NCBI RefSeq assembly: GCF_004005475.1
Contig: NZ_RZTZ01000019.1
Location: 16,420 to 80,419 of the forward strand
Source of the DNA: Niallia taxi
Lineage (GTDB): Bacteria; Bacillota; Bacilli; Bacillales; Cytobacillaceae
Direction: 5' to 3'
DNA length: 64,000 bases
The position numbers and the translations under genes were made by a program. The notes under the pieces are model-generated. The model saw only the letters and a program-made list of their open reading frames with translations, was not told where the DNA came from and did no database searches. Below, piece after piece: positions 25,713 to 35,041 of the stretch. The first letter of the stretch is position 1. Every line of letters begins with the position of its first letter.

Positions 25713-26636
25713 TTAATTTTTTCTTTCTCTTAAGAAAAAGAACTGTAAGGATGCAACGATCATGATGCACACGCCAAGAATAACTGCCATGGCTGATGAA
25801 ATCCCTGCGATCGATTGACCAGAGCCAAATGCATTCTGTTGGATATCCATTAAAAGAACTCTTGTCGAATCCGTTGGTCCCCCACCTGTGAGCATAAGCG
25901 GCTGTCCATATACATTGAAGTGTGCAATGGTGGTAATAACGACCGTATAAAGAATTTGTCCTCTAATACTTGGCAGCGTAATTTTGATGAATTTCTGAAA
26001 TGGTGAGGCCCCGTCAATATCTGCTGCTTCATAAAGGTCTTTTGGAATCCCATTTAAGGCTGCTTGATAAATAATCATATTCCCGCCGATTGACCACCAA
26101 ACCGTTACTATAATTAATGCGATCCATGCATAAGGCTGCGTTCCAGTCCAAACCGTTTCTAAATTCAAAATATTATTGATTGGGCCATATGTGACGTTGA
26201 ACATTAATGTCCAAATAATTACGACCGCTGAAATCGCAAATAATGATGGTAAATAGAACAGAGATTGAAAGAACTTCCATAAAGCAGGTTTTGTATTTAA
26301 TGCTGCGGCAAGACATAATGGCACGATGATACAAAACGGTACAACAAACAGGACGAATAAAAATGTATTCTTCAAACCTGTATGTAGCTGTTCATAAAAA
26401 ATCGAGTCAGATTGCAGTAATATTTCTTTATAATTATCAAGGCCAATAAATGTAGGAGAGCTGATTAAATCCCATTCTGTAAAAGAAATATAAATACCAA
26501 AGAATACAGGAATTAGAAAAAACACACCAAATATCAATAAATGCGGAGCCAAGAAAATCCATGGTGTAACAGAATTTTTAATTACCCTCTTATGCTTTAC
26601 TTGCTTTACTTGTTTTGTAGCAGGAACAGTTTCCAT
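25713..26636 (-). CDS. Carbohydrate ABC transporter permease (MalF/LacF type)
   Basis: A 307-residue permease with six membrane segments and the EAA loop YEAADIDGASPFQKFIKITL. It is the MalF-type partner of the next gene and lies after the solute-binding protein with a hairpin between. The ATG at 26636 has GGGAG 7 bases upstream; a GTG one codon before is in frame but less likely. Confidence 0.92.
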   Translation of the reverse strand: METVPATKQVKQVKHKRVIKNSVTPWIFLAPHLLIFGVFFLIPVFFGIYISFTEWDLISSPTFIGLDNYKEILLQSDSIFYEQLHTGLKNTFLFVLFVVPFCIIVPLCLAAALNTKPALWKFFQSLFYLPSLFAISAVVIIWTLMFNVTYGPINNILNLETVWTGTQPYAWIALIIVTVWWSIGGNMIIYQAALNGIPKDLYEAADIDGASPFQKFIKITLPSIRGQILYTVVITTIAHFNVYGQPLMLTGGGPTDSTRVLLMDIQQNAFGSGQSIAGISSAMAVILGVCIMIVASLQFFFLRERKN

Positions 26637-26690
26637 CACTCCACTCCCATTTCTTTTTTCTATTTATTAACTTTTTAAATCACAAATTTC

Positions 26691-26728
26691 AAAAGCTTAC
26701 CTTTTGAATTAACAAGAGGTAAGCTTTT
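26691..26728 (-). terminator. Intercistronic hairpin after the solute-binding protein gene
   Basis: AAAAGCTTACC pairs perfectly with GGTAAGCTTTT (11 bp) around a 16-base loop. It lies inside the operon between the binding protein and permease genes. There is no U-tract, so it is a partial terminator or mRNA 3' stabiliser, the usual way binding protein is made in excess over permeases. Confidence 0.6.
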
Positions 26729-26748
26729 TACCTGCTAATTACTCCACA

Positions 26749-28017
26749 TCATTTATTCGAGTTATCTTTTTCCACCTTCGCTGAAACTTCTTTTTGCATT
26801 TGCGTAAGCGCTTTATCTACTTCCAGCTTTCCAAATACTACATCGCCCGCTTGTGCATCAAGCGCTTCTGAAACATAGCCATTGTACTTATAATCAAAGA
26901 TTTTTAACGTTGCTTGTTGCTCTGGTGTAGATAAGAAAAATGCTTGTGGCATTTGCTTGTATTCTTCGTTTTCTAATAGCGACAATGTGGCTGGATTTTG
27001 TCCAGACTTAGCCCATTCCATCGAGTTGTCTCGCACCCAGTTCAAGAAATCCATAACACCTTTTGCTTTTTCATCGGTCCGTTTTTCATCTTTAAACATG
27101 ACAAATTGATGGGAGGAAGACCAGTTAACTGTTTTAGACAGGTCATCAGAAACTTGCGGTGCATTCGTTAATCCCCAATTTATCTTGCTTTGCTTCACTT
27201 GGTTTTGCATCCAAATTCCTTCAGGCAAAAACACTACTTTTCCTGTTAAGAACATTTGCGTTGGATCTTCCCCGTCTTTAGTTGTGTATCCGGTTTTCAC
27301 TAAATCCTTCCACAGGTTAAAGGTATCCTTAGCGGCTTGATTATCAAGTGTTGGCTGAATTCCATCCTCTGTTAGAGCCCCGCCATTTTGTGCATAAAGG
27401 GATAAAAAGTTCGGTTTCAACCAAGTAACACCAATCGATGCAATCTTATCTTTTTTCGAAACTTCACCTACTTGCTTCACTTCATCAAATGTCACGATAT
27501 TATCGTCTAACGCTGTAGGCAAATACTTATTTACTAGATCTTTATTGTAATAAAGTCCAAACGTATGTATATCTAGCGGTATACTATAGCGTTCAGATTC
27601 AATCTCCCCAATATTCCAGGCTTCTGGTACATAATTTTCTGCCTTAATATCTGGGTAATCTGTTAATAAATCATTATAAGAGGTTAACATATCATTATCT
27701 TTAAACTGCTTAATACGCTCTGCATGAACAATCGTTAAATCAGGTATATTTTTTTTGGAGTTTACAATCGTTGGGATTTTCGTATACATATCTGTTTCTT
27801 TAAGAGAGATATTCTTAATTTTATAATCTGGATTTGTCTTGTTGTATTGATCTACCATTGCTTGCATGTTTTTCCCATCAGGTCCTGTAAATGGATTCCA
27901 AAAGGTGATTTCGTTTTTAGCGCTACTACTTGCACCTGAACTACTACATCCTGCCATAATTCCAATAGCCAACCCTAACACACCCAAAAGCTTCCACCGT
28001 TTCTTTGAAGTACCCAT
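26749..28017 (-). CDS. Extracellular sugar-binding lipoprotein of ABC transporter
   Basis: A 422-residue solute-binding protein of the family-1 (MalE-like) type. A lipobox GIMAGC gives a lipidated Cys near residue 24. The SBP signature ITFWNPFTGPDGKNMQAMVD follows. It captures an oligosaccharide outside the cell for the two permeases. The ATG at 28017 with GGAGG upstream is used; an ATG 11 codons earlier lacks a ribosome site and would spoil the signal peptide. First gene of the operon. Confidence 0.9.
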   Translation of the reverse strand: MGTSKKRWKLLGVLGLAIGIMAGCSSSGASSSAKNEITFWNPFTGPDGKNMQAMVDQYNKTNPDYKIKNISLKETDMYTKIPTIVNSKKNIPDLTIVHAERIKQFKDNDMLTSYNDLLTDYPDIKAENYVPEAWNIGEIESERYSIPLDIHTFGLYYNKDLVNKYLPTALDDNIVTFDEVKQVGEVSKKDKIASIGVTWLKPNFLSLYAQNGGALTEDGIQPTLDNQAAKDTFNLWKDLVKTGYTTKDGEDPTQMFLTGKVVFLPEGIWMQNQVKQSKINWGLTNAPQVSDDLSKTVNWSSSHQFVMFKDEKRTDEKAKGVMDFLNWVRDNSMEWAKSGQNPATLSLLENEEYKQMPQAFFLSTPEQQATLKIFDYKYNGYVSEALDAQAGDVVFGKLEVDKALTQMQKEVSAKVEKDNSNK

Positions 28018-28048
28018 CGAATTTCCTCCCCATTTAATTAACTCATAC

Positions 28049-28068
28049 ATTTAACTAATTGGTTAAAT
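28049..28068 (-). promoter_or_regulatory. Operator-like palindrome in the sugar-operon leader
   Basis: ATTTAACTAATTGGTTAAAT is palindromic at 18 of 20 positions and sits between the -10 box and the solute-binding protein gene. A second copy of similar sequence lies at 28202-28219 in front of the divergent regulator, which points to one factor controlling both directions. Confidence 0.65.
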
Positions 28069-28095
28069 GTATTGATATGTTTGTTTTACAATTTT

Positions 28096-28124
28096 AATTT
28101 AACAACAAAAGAAAGCGTTGTCAA
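28096..28124 (-). promoter_or_regulatory. Sigma-A promoter of the sugar operon overlapped by a cre site
   Basis: On the minus strand TTGACA (28119-28124), a 17-base spacer and TAAATT (28096-28101) form the promoter. The plus-strand sequence AGAAAGCGTTGTCA at 28110-28123 fits the CcpA consensus TGWAANCGNTNWCA at 13 of 14 positions and covers the -35 box, so glucose should repress the operon through CcpA. Confidence 0.75.
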
Positions 28125-28156
28125 CGTTATTTTATCAACTATTATAGTGTTTTCTG

Positions 28157-28219
28157 TTGAAGTTAAACAAGCGGAATGTTACAATCAAAGTACAAGCTAC
28201 TATTTAATCTTTTGGTTAA
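28157..28219 (+). promoter_or_regulatory. Promoter and operator of the winged-helix regulator gene
   Basis: TTGAAG (28157-28162) and TACAAT (28180-28185) are 17 bases apart. About 17 bases downstream is ATTTAATCTTTTGGTTAA (28202-28219), related to the palindrome at 28049-28068. This position fits autorepression by blocking transcription. Confidence 0.65.
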
Positions 28220-28233
28220 GGAGATGAACCATT

Positions 28234-29169
28234 ATGCAAATTCAGGTTTCTAAGGATTACTTCTATGTTTATCAAGCACTTGCTAGTGAAACTCGCATTG
28301 AGATTATTGAACTGTTAGCTAAAGCCTCCGCAAACATTTCTGATTTAGCCCAACAATTAAAAATAAGTCCTGCTATCGTTACTCGCCATGTGCAGAAGCT
28401 AGAAGAAGCCGGCATTGTTAAATCCGTTAGAACTCCTGGTAAGTCAGGTCTGCAAAAAATAGTGGAGCTCGCCATTGATAATATTGAAATTCACTTTCCT
28501 AAAAAAATATTTAAAGAATATTTACTTCATTTAACCGATTTAAAAATTGGGCATTATACAGATTTCCAAGCAAAACCAACCTGCGGAATCGCCTCAGAAA
28601 CTGAGTTAATCGGCAAGCCGGATGATCCAAAGTATTTTATGGATTCTAAAAGAGTGGATACACAGCTCCTATGGTTGTCAGAAGGCTTTGTAGAATATAA
28701 AATCCCTAATCTCTTAGGACCAAACCAAATACCCGAAATGATAGAAATCAGCATGGAATTAGCTTCTGAGTTCCCCTTATCTAACAACGTGTGGCCAAGT
28801 GATATTACCTTTTATTTAAATGGTGTAAAACTTGGCACATATACAGTCCCAGGAAACTTTTCAGACGTGCGCGGGCGATATACCCCAAGCTGGTGGAATG
28901 ATAAATTTAGTCAATATGGCCTTCTGAAAACAATTCGAATTAATAAGATAGATACAGGAATTGACGGGGAGCCGCTCTCAAGTGTAACCATCGATGACAT
29001 CCAATTAGATCAATCCCCATTCTTAACATTAAAGATTGCGGTGGAGGAAGATTCGGAGAAAGTAGGCGGACTTACTCTTTTCGGTGAGCATTTTGGGAAC
29101 CATAAGCAAAATATTCGTGTTGGCATCTATTATTTAGAAAAAGAAACGCAAACTTTAAAAACCCTGTAG
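28234..29169 (+). CDS. ArsR-type winged-helix regulator, divergent from the GH2 sugar operon
   Basis: A 311-residue protein. Residues 5-75 form an ArsR-like winged helix (ALASETRIEIIELLAKASANISDLAQQL then SPAIVTRHVQKLEEAGIV). The remaining 235 residues form a beta-rich domain found in similar regulators next to glycoside hydrolases, probably the sugar-sensing part. It lacks the metal-binding cysteines of classical ArsR. It is divergent from the solute-binding protein and most likely controls that operon and itself. Confidence 0.82.
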   Translation: MQIQVSKDYFYVYQALASETRIEIIELLAKASANISDLAQQLKISPAIVTRHVQKLEEAGIVKSVRTPGKSGLQKIVELAIDNIEIHFPKKIFKEYLLHLTDLKIGHYTDFQAKPTCGIASETELIGKPDDPKYFMDSKRVDTQLLWLSEGFVEYKIPNLLGPNQIPEMIEISMELASEFPLSNNVWPSDITFYLNGVKLGTYTVPGNFSDVRGRYTPSWWNDKFSQYGLLKTIRINKIDTGIDGEPLSSVTIDDIQLDQSPFLTLKIAVEEDSEKVGGLTLFGEHFGNHKQNIRVGIYYLEKETQTLKTL

Positions 29170-29222
29170 TAAATGGCTAGTTTTCTCCATATGCTCCATG
29201 TTAAATCAACACCTCGATAACA

Positions 29223-29285
29223 AAAAAAGTACCCTATAGAGCAGACTATTTTATAAATGTCTACTCTATAGGGTACTTTTTATTT
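29223..29285. terminator. Long bidirectional terminator
   Basis: AAAAGTACCCTATAGAG(C)AGAC pairs with GTCT(A)CTCTATAGGGTACTTTT, about 20 bp, between the regulator and the convergent YitT-like gene. Confidence 0.85.
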
Positions 29286-29309
29286 TTATTATCTAACGGA
29301 ATTTAATTA

Positions 29310-29936
29310 TCACATGGAGCTGGTTTCCAAAATCGGTTCAGTGCTTGTTACTTTAACTGGTTTCGTGTTTCGTTTCGCAATTTGTTCTTTAAAACGGCTA
29401 AGCATGGTAGAAACAATCAACACAGACAAAATACTATAGAAGCCTCTTAGCACTCCAATACTATACATACCGATAAGAATTACAATCGTATCAAAAATAA
29501 AATTCGTTTTTCCCATATTCCAATTGAACTGTTTTTGAAGGGTAATCGACAGGATTTGGGCACCTCCTAGTGACGAACCATTCATAAACAGTACCACTAC
29601 ACCTGCTCCGATAATGATTCCACCAACAATGGATCCAACGAGGGGATGAAAAGCAAGTGGTGGAAAATACGTCGTTATAATGGATGAAAGAACGGTAACA
29701 GTTGTTACTGCCAGTATTGTAGAAATCGTGAACTCTTTCCCCATTTTTTTATAAGACAAAATATAAAATGGGATATTAATTATCGTAAACAACACACCGA
29801 ACGAAATCGGAAATAAATAGGAGGCGCTTAAGCTTAAACCGGCCGTCCCGCCAGTAACAAGAGATGCACTTTTTAGCACATACAGGCCTAAAGAGGTGAA
29901 AAAACAGCCGACAATCATGATTAATATTTTTTTCAA
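29310..29936 (-). CDS. YitT family (DUF161) membrane protein without DUF2179
   Basis: A 208-residue protein with five or six hydrophobic segments and the DUF161 repeats (LVTGGTAGLSLSASYLF, GSSLGGAQILS). Full YitT proteins carry a C-terminal DUF2179 domain; this one ends after the membrane part. Function is unknown. A TTG at 29936 with AGGAG 7 bases away is the likely start. A longer relative, with DUF2179, is encoded at 36221-37084. Confidence 0.82.
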   Translation of the reverse strand: MKKILIMIVGCFFTSLGLYVLKSASLVTGGTAGLSLSASYLFPISFGVLFTIINIPFYILSYKKMGKEFTISTILAVTTVTVLSSIITTYFPPLAFHPLVGSIVGGIIIGAGVVVLFMNGSSLGGAQILSITLQKQFNWNMGKTNFIFDTIVILIGMYSIGVLRGFYSILSVLIVSTMLSRFKEQIAKRNTKPVKVTSTEPILETSSM

Positions 29937-30153
29937 ACAAAACACTCCTAATATGATAAAATTTAAAGTTGGGTTATAAGCGAGGATGGCATATCGCCGA
30001 GTTTCTCAGGTAATTTTGGTGGTTTTGGTATATATTTAATGATAGAATAAAATTAAGCATTTTTACATATCAAAAAGAATAGAATGAACATATATAACCT
30101 AAAAACTGAATGTATTTTATAGATTTTTATTTCATTTTGTAAAGGAGCAGAAA

Positions 30154-30597
30154 ATGGATAAGGTAGATGTGCAATTGTTAAAATTACTGCAGGAGGATGG
30201 AAGAATAACGGTGAGTGACCTTTCCAAGCAGCTTTCCTTAAGTCGGCCAAGTGTATCAGAACGACTGCTGCGGCTGCAAGAAAGAGGAATTATTCTTGAA
30301 TTCAGCGCACGGGTTTCCCCTGCAAAGCTAGGCAGAGAAACACTTCTGTTTATTCAAATAAGTGAGTTGAAGGAAGAACCGCATGCATTTGAGGAATTCA
30401 TTAAACATGAGCAGGATATTTTGGAATGCCACCGTGTAACAGGACCTATCAGCTATACGATAAAGGCTGCTGTTTCCGGTATTGACGGAATGCGGCAATT
30501 AGTCGACAGGTTAATTCCCTTTGGAACAATCAATACTTCTGTTGTGCTTGGATCGCCTGTACCATTTAGGCACCTAATGCCAAAGGATGAGGAATAA
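30154..30597 (+). CDS. Lrp/AsnC family transcriptional regulator
   Basis: A 147-residue protein of standard Lrp layout. The N-terminal HTH is QLLKLLQEDGRITVSDLSKQ then LSRPSVSERLLRLQERGII, followed by an AsnC/RAM ligand domain with CHRVTGPISYTIKA. Such proteins bind amino acids and control their metabolism. Strong AAAGGAG site and own terminator; no clear target in the neighbourhood. Confidence 0.9.
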   Translation: MDKVDVQLLKLLQEDGRITVSDLSKQLSLSRPSVSERLLRLQERGIILEFSARVSPAKLGRETLLFIQISELKEEPHAFEEFIKHEQDILECHRVTGPISYTIKAAVSGIDGMRQLVDRLIPFGTINTSVVLGSPVPFRHLMPKDEE

Positions 30598-30600
30598 CAA

Positions 30601-30639
30601 AAGAAGCTCAGAGGAAGTTAGCCTCTGAGCTTCTTTTTC
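30601..30639. terminator. Bidirectional terminator
   Basis: AAGAAGCTCAGAGG pairs perfectly with CCTCTGAGCTTCTT, followed by TTTTC, between the Lrp gene and the convergent HAD gene. Confidence 0.87.
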
Positions 30640-30640
30640 A

Positions 30641-31423
30641 TTAGCTGATTTCCTTCAATAGCGGAATCAGTTCAAGCAAATCGTTGATTTCATATGTTGG
30701 ATGCACATTTTCAGGTGTTTTACCTTCTCTGTTAATCCAGACTGACTTCATCCCAACTCTTGATGCTCCAAGAATATCTGTCATTAGATTATCCCCGACC
30801 ATTATACAGTCTTCCACACTTAAACCAAGCAAGGAAACGGCATGTTCAAAAATAGAAGGATCTGGTTTACCTTTACCAAAATCTCCTGAGATAACAATTT
30901 CGTCAAAATATGGAGCAATTTCAGGCGTTATTGTCAATTTCGTATTTTGCAAGCCTGGTGAACCATTTGTAAGGAGAAGAAGCTTGTACTTTCCTTTTAA
31001 TTCATCCAAAAGCGCGAATGTCTCCTCATACACAAAAGGAGATTCTTTACGGAAAGCAGGAAATTTCTCTGCTAAATATTCGCCGAACGGCTTATCATCA
31101 ATTCCCAATGCCAAAAGGCCGTTTGTCCAAGCATCTTTACGGTATATCGGAACAATTGCTTTCATTTTTTGGAACGACTCATGCTGATCAGCGAACTCTC
31201 CCCACAGACCTTCAAATGGATTAATCCCGATCATTTGTGTAAAAGCATATGTTTCATATGCTTGATATAAGGTTTGTGCTTCCTTTCTGACAGCTTCTTC
31301 AAAGCTTGCTGCAGAAATTCCGTATTTGTCTTCAGCAAGCTTGCATGTTTTTTCAAATGCTTCTTTGACACTTCGTTTATCCCAAAGGAGTGTATCATCT
31401 AAATCAAACAATATCGCTTTCAC
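30641..31423 (-). CDS. HAD family hydrolase (YsaA-like)
   Basis: A 260-residue HAD hydrolase with a helical C1 cap. Motifs are FDLDDTL (residues 5-11), LLTNGSP and GKPDPSIF then [12 protein letters not shown]. Same length as B. subtilis YsaA. It likely dephosphorylates a small metabolite. It starts at a GTG preceded by a weak GGGGAT site. Confidence 0.85.
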   Translation of the reverse strand: MKAILFDLDDTLLWDKRSVKEAFEKTCKLAEDKYGISAASFEEAVRKEAQTLYQAYETYAFTQMIGINPFEGLWGEFADQHESFQKMKAIVPIYRKDAWTNGLLALGIDDKPFGEYLAEKFPAFRKESPFVYEETFALLDELKGKYKLLLLTNGSPGLQNTKLTITPEIAPYFDEIVISGDFGKGKPDPSIFEHAVSLLGLSVEDCIMVGDNLMTDILGASRVGMKSVWINREGKTPENVHPTYEINDLLELIPLLKEIS

Positions 31424-31550
31424 TATTCAATCCCCATTCCATATGTACTAGTAACATTGCTAAATATTAGATTACTAGGTAAAAGCCTTTAAGTAAACAG
31501 CGTTTTTATTCTCCACACGAACTTGCCGTTGAGAATATTATCGTAAAAAA

Positions 31551-32741
31551 CTATTTACGTTTTTTTATAAAAACGACTTTTAAATAATTGCTTTCCTTTA
31601 AATGACGGATGTTAGCGAAGTCCTCCGGAAGGCCAAATTCCTCTAGAATTTCATAGTTGTCCTTTTGTTTGTTAAATGCCTCATGAATAAATTGTTTGAA
31701 CTTCTTCATATCAAATGTGCTGCAGTTTGTTGATGCAACAATAATCCCTGATTGCTTCGTGATACTGATGGCCTCTTTTAACAGCTTTGAATAGTCCTTA
31801 GCCGCACTGAAGGTATGCTTTTTACTGCGAGCAAAGCTTGGTGGATCAAGAATGACCATATCAAACTGTAGCTGCTTTTTCACCGCATATTTAAAGTAAT
31901 GGAAAACATCCTCGACAACTATTTTCTGATCTGCCAGCTCAATGTCATTATATTCAAAGTTCATCGTAGTTTTCGCCCTGCTTCTGTTTGCCAAATCTAC
32001 ACTCGTCGTGGTTTTACTGCCACCAGCTGCCGCTGCTACAGAGAATGCACCCGTATAGGAGAAGGTATTAAGCACGTCCAGCCCCTTTGCATACTTGTCG
32101 CGAATCGTTTTTCGCACCTCACGCTGGTCAAGAAATATTCCAGTCATTGCCCCTTCATTAAGGTCTACCGCAAATTTCATGCCGTTTTCCTTGACCATTA
32201 TTGGAAATTGACCTTCTTCTCCATACGCAAAATCGTCACCCTCGACATATGTACCATTCGTATCAAACCGCTTCTTTTCATAAATTCCTTTGAAGTCTAC
32301 ATGACTTTCAAAAGCCTTGATAATCCACTCTTTGTATTCGTAAATTCCTTTACTGTACCATTGAATTAACAAAAATTGATCATATCTATCAACAGTAAAA
32401 CCACCGATTCCATCTCCTTCCCCATTAAAGAGGCGAAATGCAGTCGTTTCATTATCATGATATAATGCTGCTCTTTTGTCGTTTGCTGCTTTTATTTTTT
32501 TAGCAAAAAAGGCAAAATCAATCGCTTCCTGCTCATTTGTCGTCAACAGCCAGCCAATCCCTTTATTTTGAATGGCATAATATCCTCTGCCGATAAATTT
32601 TCCAGCTTTATTTTTCACATCAATGATTTGACCTTCATTTAATTCCTTCATTCCTGAAAGGGAATCTTTATATAGCAGTGGACTGCCATTTCGAATACCT
32701 TTCTCAAATGCTTCATCTATAGTAACTTGCTTTCCTGTCAT
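31551..32741 (-). CDS. Class I SAM-dependent rRNA methyltransferase (RlmI-like, YwbD)
   Basis: A 396-residue protein: an N-terminal PUA-like domain, then a Rossmann methyltransferase with DVLNTFSYTGAFSVAAAAGG (SAM site) and MVILDPPSFA (catalytic motif). It resembles E. coli RlmI, which methylates C1962 of 23S rRNA to m5C; that substrate is inferred. The ATG at 32741 with AAAGGTG is preferred over in-frame starts upstream. Confidence 0.85.
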   Translation of the reverse strand: MTGKQVTIDEAFEKGIRNGSPLLYKDSLSGMKELNEGQIIDVKNKAGKFIGRGYYAIQNKGIGWLLTTNEQEAIDFAFFAKKIKAANDKRAALYHDNETTAFRLFNGEGDGIGGFTVDRYDQFLLIQWYSKGIYEYKEWIIKAFESHVDFKGIYEKKRFDTNGTYVEGDDFAYGEEGQFPIMVKENGMKFAVDLNEGAMTGIFLDQREVRKTIRDKYAKGLDVLNTFSYTGAFSVAAAAGGSKTTTSVDLANRSRAKTTMNFEYNDIELADQKIVVEDVFHYFKYAVKKQLQFDMVILDPPSFARSKKHTFSAAKDYSKLLKEAISITKQSGIIVASTNCSTFDMKKFKQFIHEAFNKQKDNYEILEEFGLPEDFANIRHLKESNYLKVVFIKKRK

Positions 32742-32862
32742 CATTTCACCTTTTTTCTTCCTGCAAATAATCATTTTCTTGTCCTATTATAGCGTATCAG
32801 TTCAGAAAAAACGAATCACATGAAAAAACAGCTGCACAAAATTTAGTGCAGCTGCTCAGGCT

Positions 32863-33444
32863 TTATTTCGGAAGAACAATCTCATCAATAATTCCGTAGT
32901 CTTTTGCTTCTTCTGCAGTCATAAAATAATCCCTATCTGTATCAACAGCAATTTTTTCGACAGTTTGCCCTGTCCTTTCCGCCATAATATGGTTGATTTG
33001 TTCACGCAGCTTGAGAATTCGTTTCGCTGTTATCTCAATTTCCGTCGCTTGCCCTCTTGCACCGCCAAGTGGTTGATGAATCATAATTTCACTATTTGGC
33101 AATGCATACCTTTTGCCTTTTGTGCCTGCAAGCAGCAGCAATGCCCCAAAGGATGCAGCCATGCCCGTGCATATCGTGCGCACATCAGGCTTTATATACT
33201 GCATCGTATCAAATATGGCAAATCCAGCAGTTGTAGAGCCACCTGGACAATTGATATAGATGGAAATATCTTTATCAGGGTCATCTGCCGCTAAAAATAA
33301 TAGCTGTGCAACAATATTGTTGGCAACATGATCATTAATTTCTTCACCAAGCATAATTATCCGATCCTTTAATAGCCTTGAATAAATATCGTAGGAACGT
33401 TCTCCCCCGCTCGATTGTTCAATTACATATGGAATAGCACTCAT
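32863..33444 (-). CDS. clpP: ClpP-type serine protease, divergent paralogue
   Basis: A 193-residue ClpP with a complete catalytic triad: S98 ([14 protein letters not shown]), H123 (MIHQPLGG) and D172 (DTDRDYF). The usual ClpP has MAASMGAFLL at the serine; the substitutions, and INCPGG instead of INSPGG, mark it as a second-type paralogue, not the housekeeping clpP. It needs a Clp ATPase partner, which is not encoded here. It lies 19 bases downstream of a sigma-factor gene on the same strand, with a good AAAGGGGG site, so the two form an operon. Confidence 0.88.
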   Translation of the reverse strand: MSAIPYVIEQSSGGERSYDIYSRLLKDRIIMLGEEINDHVANNIVAQLLFLAADDPDKDISIYINCPGGSTTAGFAIFDTMQYIKPDVRTICTGMAASFGALLLLAGTKGKRYALPNSEIMIHQPLGGARGQATEIEITAKRILKLREQINHIMAERTGQTVEKIAVDTDRDYFMTAEEAKDYGIIDEIVLPK

Positions 33445-33463
33445 TTTTTTTGCCCCCTTTTAA

Positions 33464-34102
33464 TTATGCTGCTAGCTGCATAATTGGTCCCGTGCTTTGC
33501 CGTTTATGGTTTGTTCTTACATTAGTTGGATAAAGGACTTGCGCAGACAGAATTTCGTTTATCAGCAGTGCTGGATTTTGCTGCTTTAGCGTTTGATAGT
33601 ATAGTCTGCTTGCATCACTTATGCCTGAAGTGTCTTTTGTATCGTTCTGCTGTTTATGCAGTTGGTTTCTTGCTCTAAACAGCATTGCCTTTATTCCTGT
33701 TTCCGTCATTTTCAATGCGTCAGCCGCTTCTTTAATACGATAACCAAAGCCTTCAACCAACAAGAAAACAGCTGCTTGCTTTTTTGTCAGCGATTCCGCC
33801 AAATGCTCTGCTACAATCATCCAATCACAAGAACGATCTGCCTGCACATCTTCTGCTGCATACAGGTGCGCTTTTTCCTGCTTGCTTTTACGAAGTGTAT
33901 CAACCCAGCGGTTATGAACCATTTTCTTTAATAGTGCTGCCGTTATTTCACTGTCTCGATAGGATTCCATTGCCTTTAAAAAGGTGTCATGAATGATATC
34001 TTCCTTTTCCCATTTAGTCATTGAGAGATATTGACAGTATTTACTCAAGCTTTCGTAATGCTTATGAAGACTGTTGGCATTTCCCAACGGCTGATTGCTC
34101 AA
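33464..34102 (-). CDS. Sigma-70-family (ECF-like) RNA polymerase sigma factor
   Basis: A 212-residue protein. Region 2 lies around EDIIHDTFLKAMESYRDS (residues 32-50) and region 4 HTH is AVFLLVEGFGYRIKEAADAL then TETGIKAMLFRARNQL. About 50 extra residues follow region 4, unlike a minimal ECF factor. No anti-sigma gene is adjacent. It starts at TTG 34102 with a GGAGGG site. Cotranscription with clpP downstream suggests a protease-linked stress response; this is inference. Confidence 0.82.
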   Translation of the reverse strand: MSNQPLGNANSLHKHYESLSKYCQYLSMTKWEKEDIIHDTFLKAMESYRDSEITAALLKKMVHNRWVDTLRKSKQEKAHLYAAEDVQADRSCDWMIVAEHLAESLTKKQAAVFLLVEGFGYRIKEAADALKMTETGIKAMLFRARNQLHKQQNDTKDTSGISDASRLYYQTLKQQNPALLINEILSAQVLYPTNVRTNHKRQSTGPIMQLAA

Positions 34103-34308
34103 CTTTATCCCTCCCCTTCCTTTTGGTTTTCATACTTAGAACGTTTCAGCTAGCAAAAAAGATACGGGGCAAAACAATTTCTCTTACTATTTATTATACA
34201 ACTGCACTTCTCTTCATGCTAAAATGGCAGCAGTATTTAAAACAGAAGGAAAAACCATAAGCATAGTGCTGCTTTGCTAAAAACTGTAACAGGAAGTGAA
34301 AAATTTTT

Positions 34309-34944
34309 ATGAAGTTAATCAATTATTTACAGGCAAGCTTTCCTGCTGTCGAATTGATTCCAAGTATTTATTATCAATGGGATATTGGAGTCCACTTTAG
34401 TCTCGGGAATAATATTTATCAATTTACAGATGATGATAAACTTAACCCCAAGAGATTTGAGCTAGTGTATAAACAAATTTCTCTTATTTTTGATGAACTA
34501 TTAGACGAAAACGATGACTTATTCCTTGTCACAAATGTTTATAAACATAAAGCATATGAGAAAAGAACAAAAAAATTAAGGGTATATAAGCGATTTCTAA
34601 AAAGGAAATCTCTTTTACATAAAATTCAAGTTAAGACCTCTGCTTATCCATTTGAAATAGAGGAAGCAAATGAATACGAAATGCAACAGTTTTCCTTATT
34701 GTGTAAGCGAGGAGATATACGTGTGAAGGAATTACTGAAAGCAGTCAGCAATGAAGATTTTCCGTTATATCCAAAATTGGGAGGGTATGCCGCTGGATAT
34801 CCAGATGTATTTTTTGTGAACATCACGAAGGACATTATATTCTTTGTATATGATGACCGCGGTTGTGAAGTAATCGCATTGGATGCTGAACGTATTCGCC
34901 CGCTTTCTGAAAAATATTATGAGTGGATAGAAGACACAAAATGA
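34309..34944 (+). CDS. DUF3885 family protein
   Basis: A 211-residue soluble protein. The C-terminal region has the DUF3885 pattern (YPDVFFVNITKDIIFFVYDDRGCEVIA). The middle is basic (KRTKKLRVYKRFLKRKSLLHK). The family is often found near toxin-immunity genes in Firmicutes, but no toxin is visible here. Function unknown. GGAAG ribosome site, monocistronic. Confidence 0.78.
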   Translation: MKLINYLQASFPAVELIPSIYYQWDIGVHFSLGNNIYQFTDDDKLNPKRFELVYKQISLIFDELLDENDDLFLVTNVYKHKAYEKRTKKLRVYKRFLKRKSLLHKIQVKTSAYPFEIEEANEYEMQQFSLLCKRGDIRVKELLKAVSNEDFPLYPKLGGYAAGYPDVFFVNITKDIIFFVYDDRGCEVIALDAERIRPLSEKYYEWIEDTK

Positions 34945-35041
34945 GAAAATGAATAGGAGACATACCGAATTAACTATCTGTTTTTTCGCTAAAAAAACTC
35001 TGCTTCTCCGTATTGGAGTGCAGAGCTGTCATTCATGTTAA

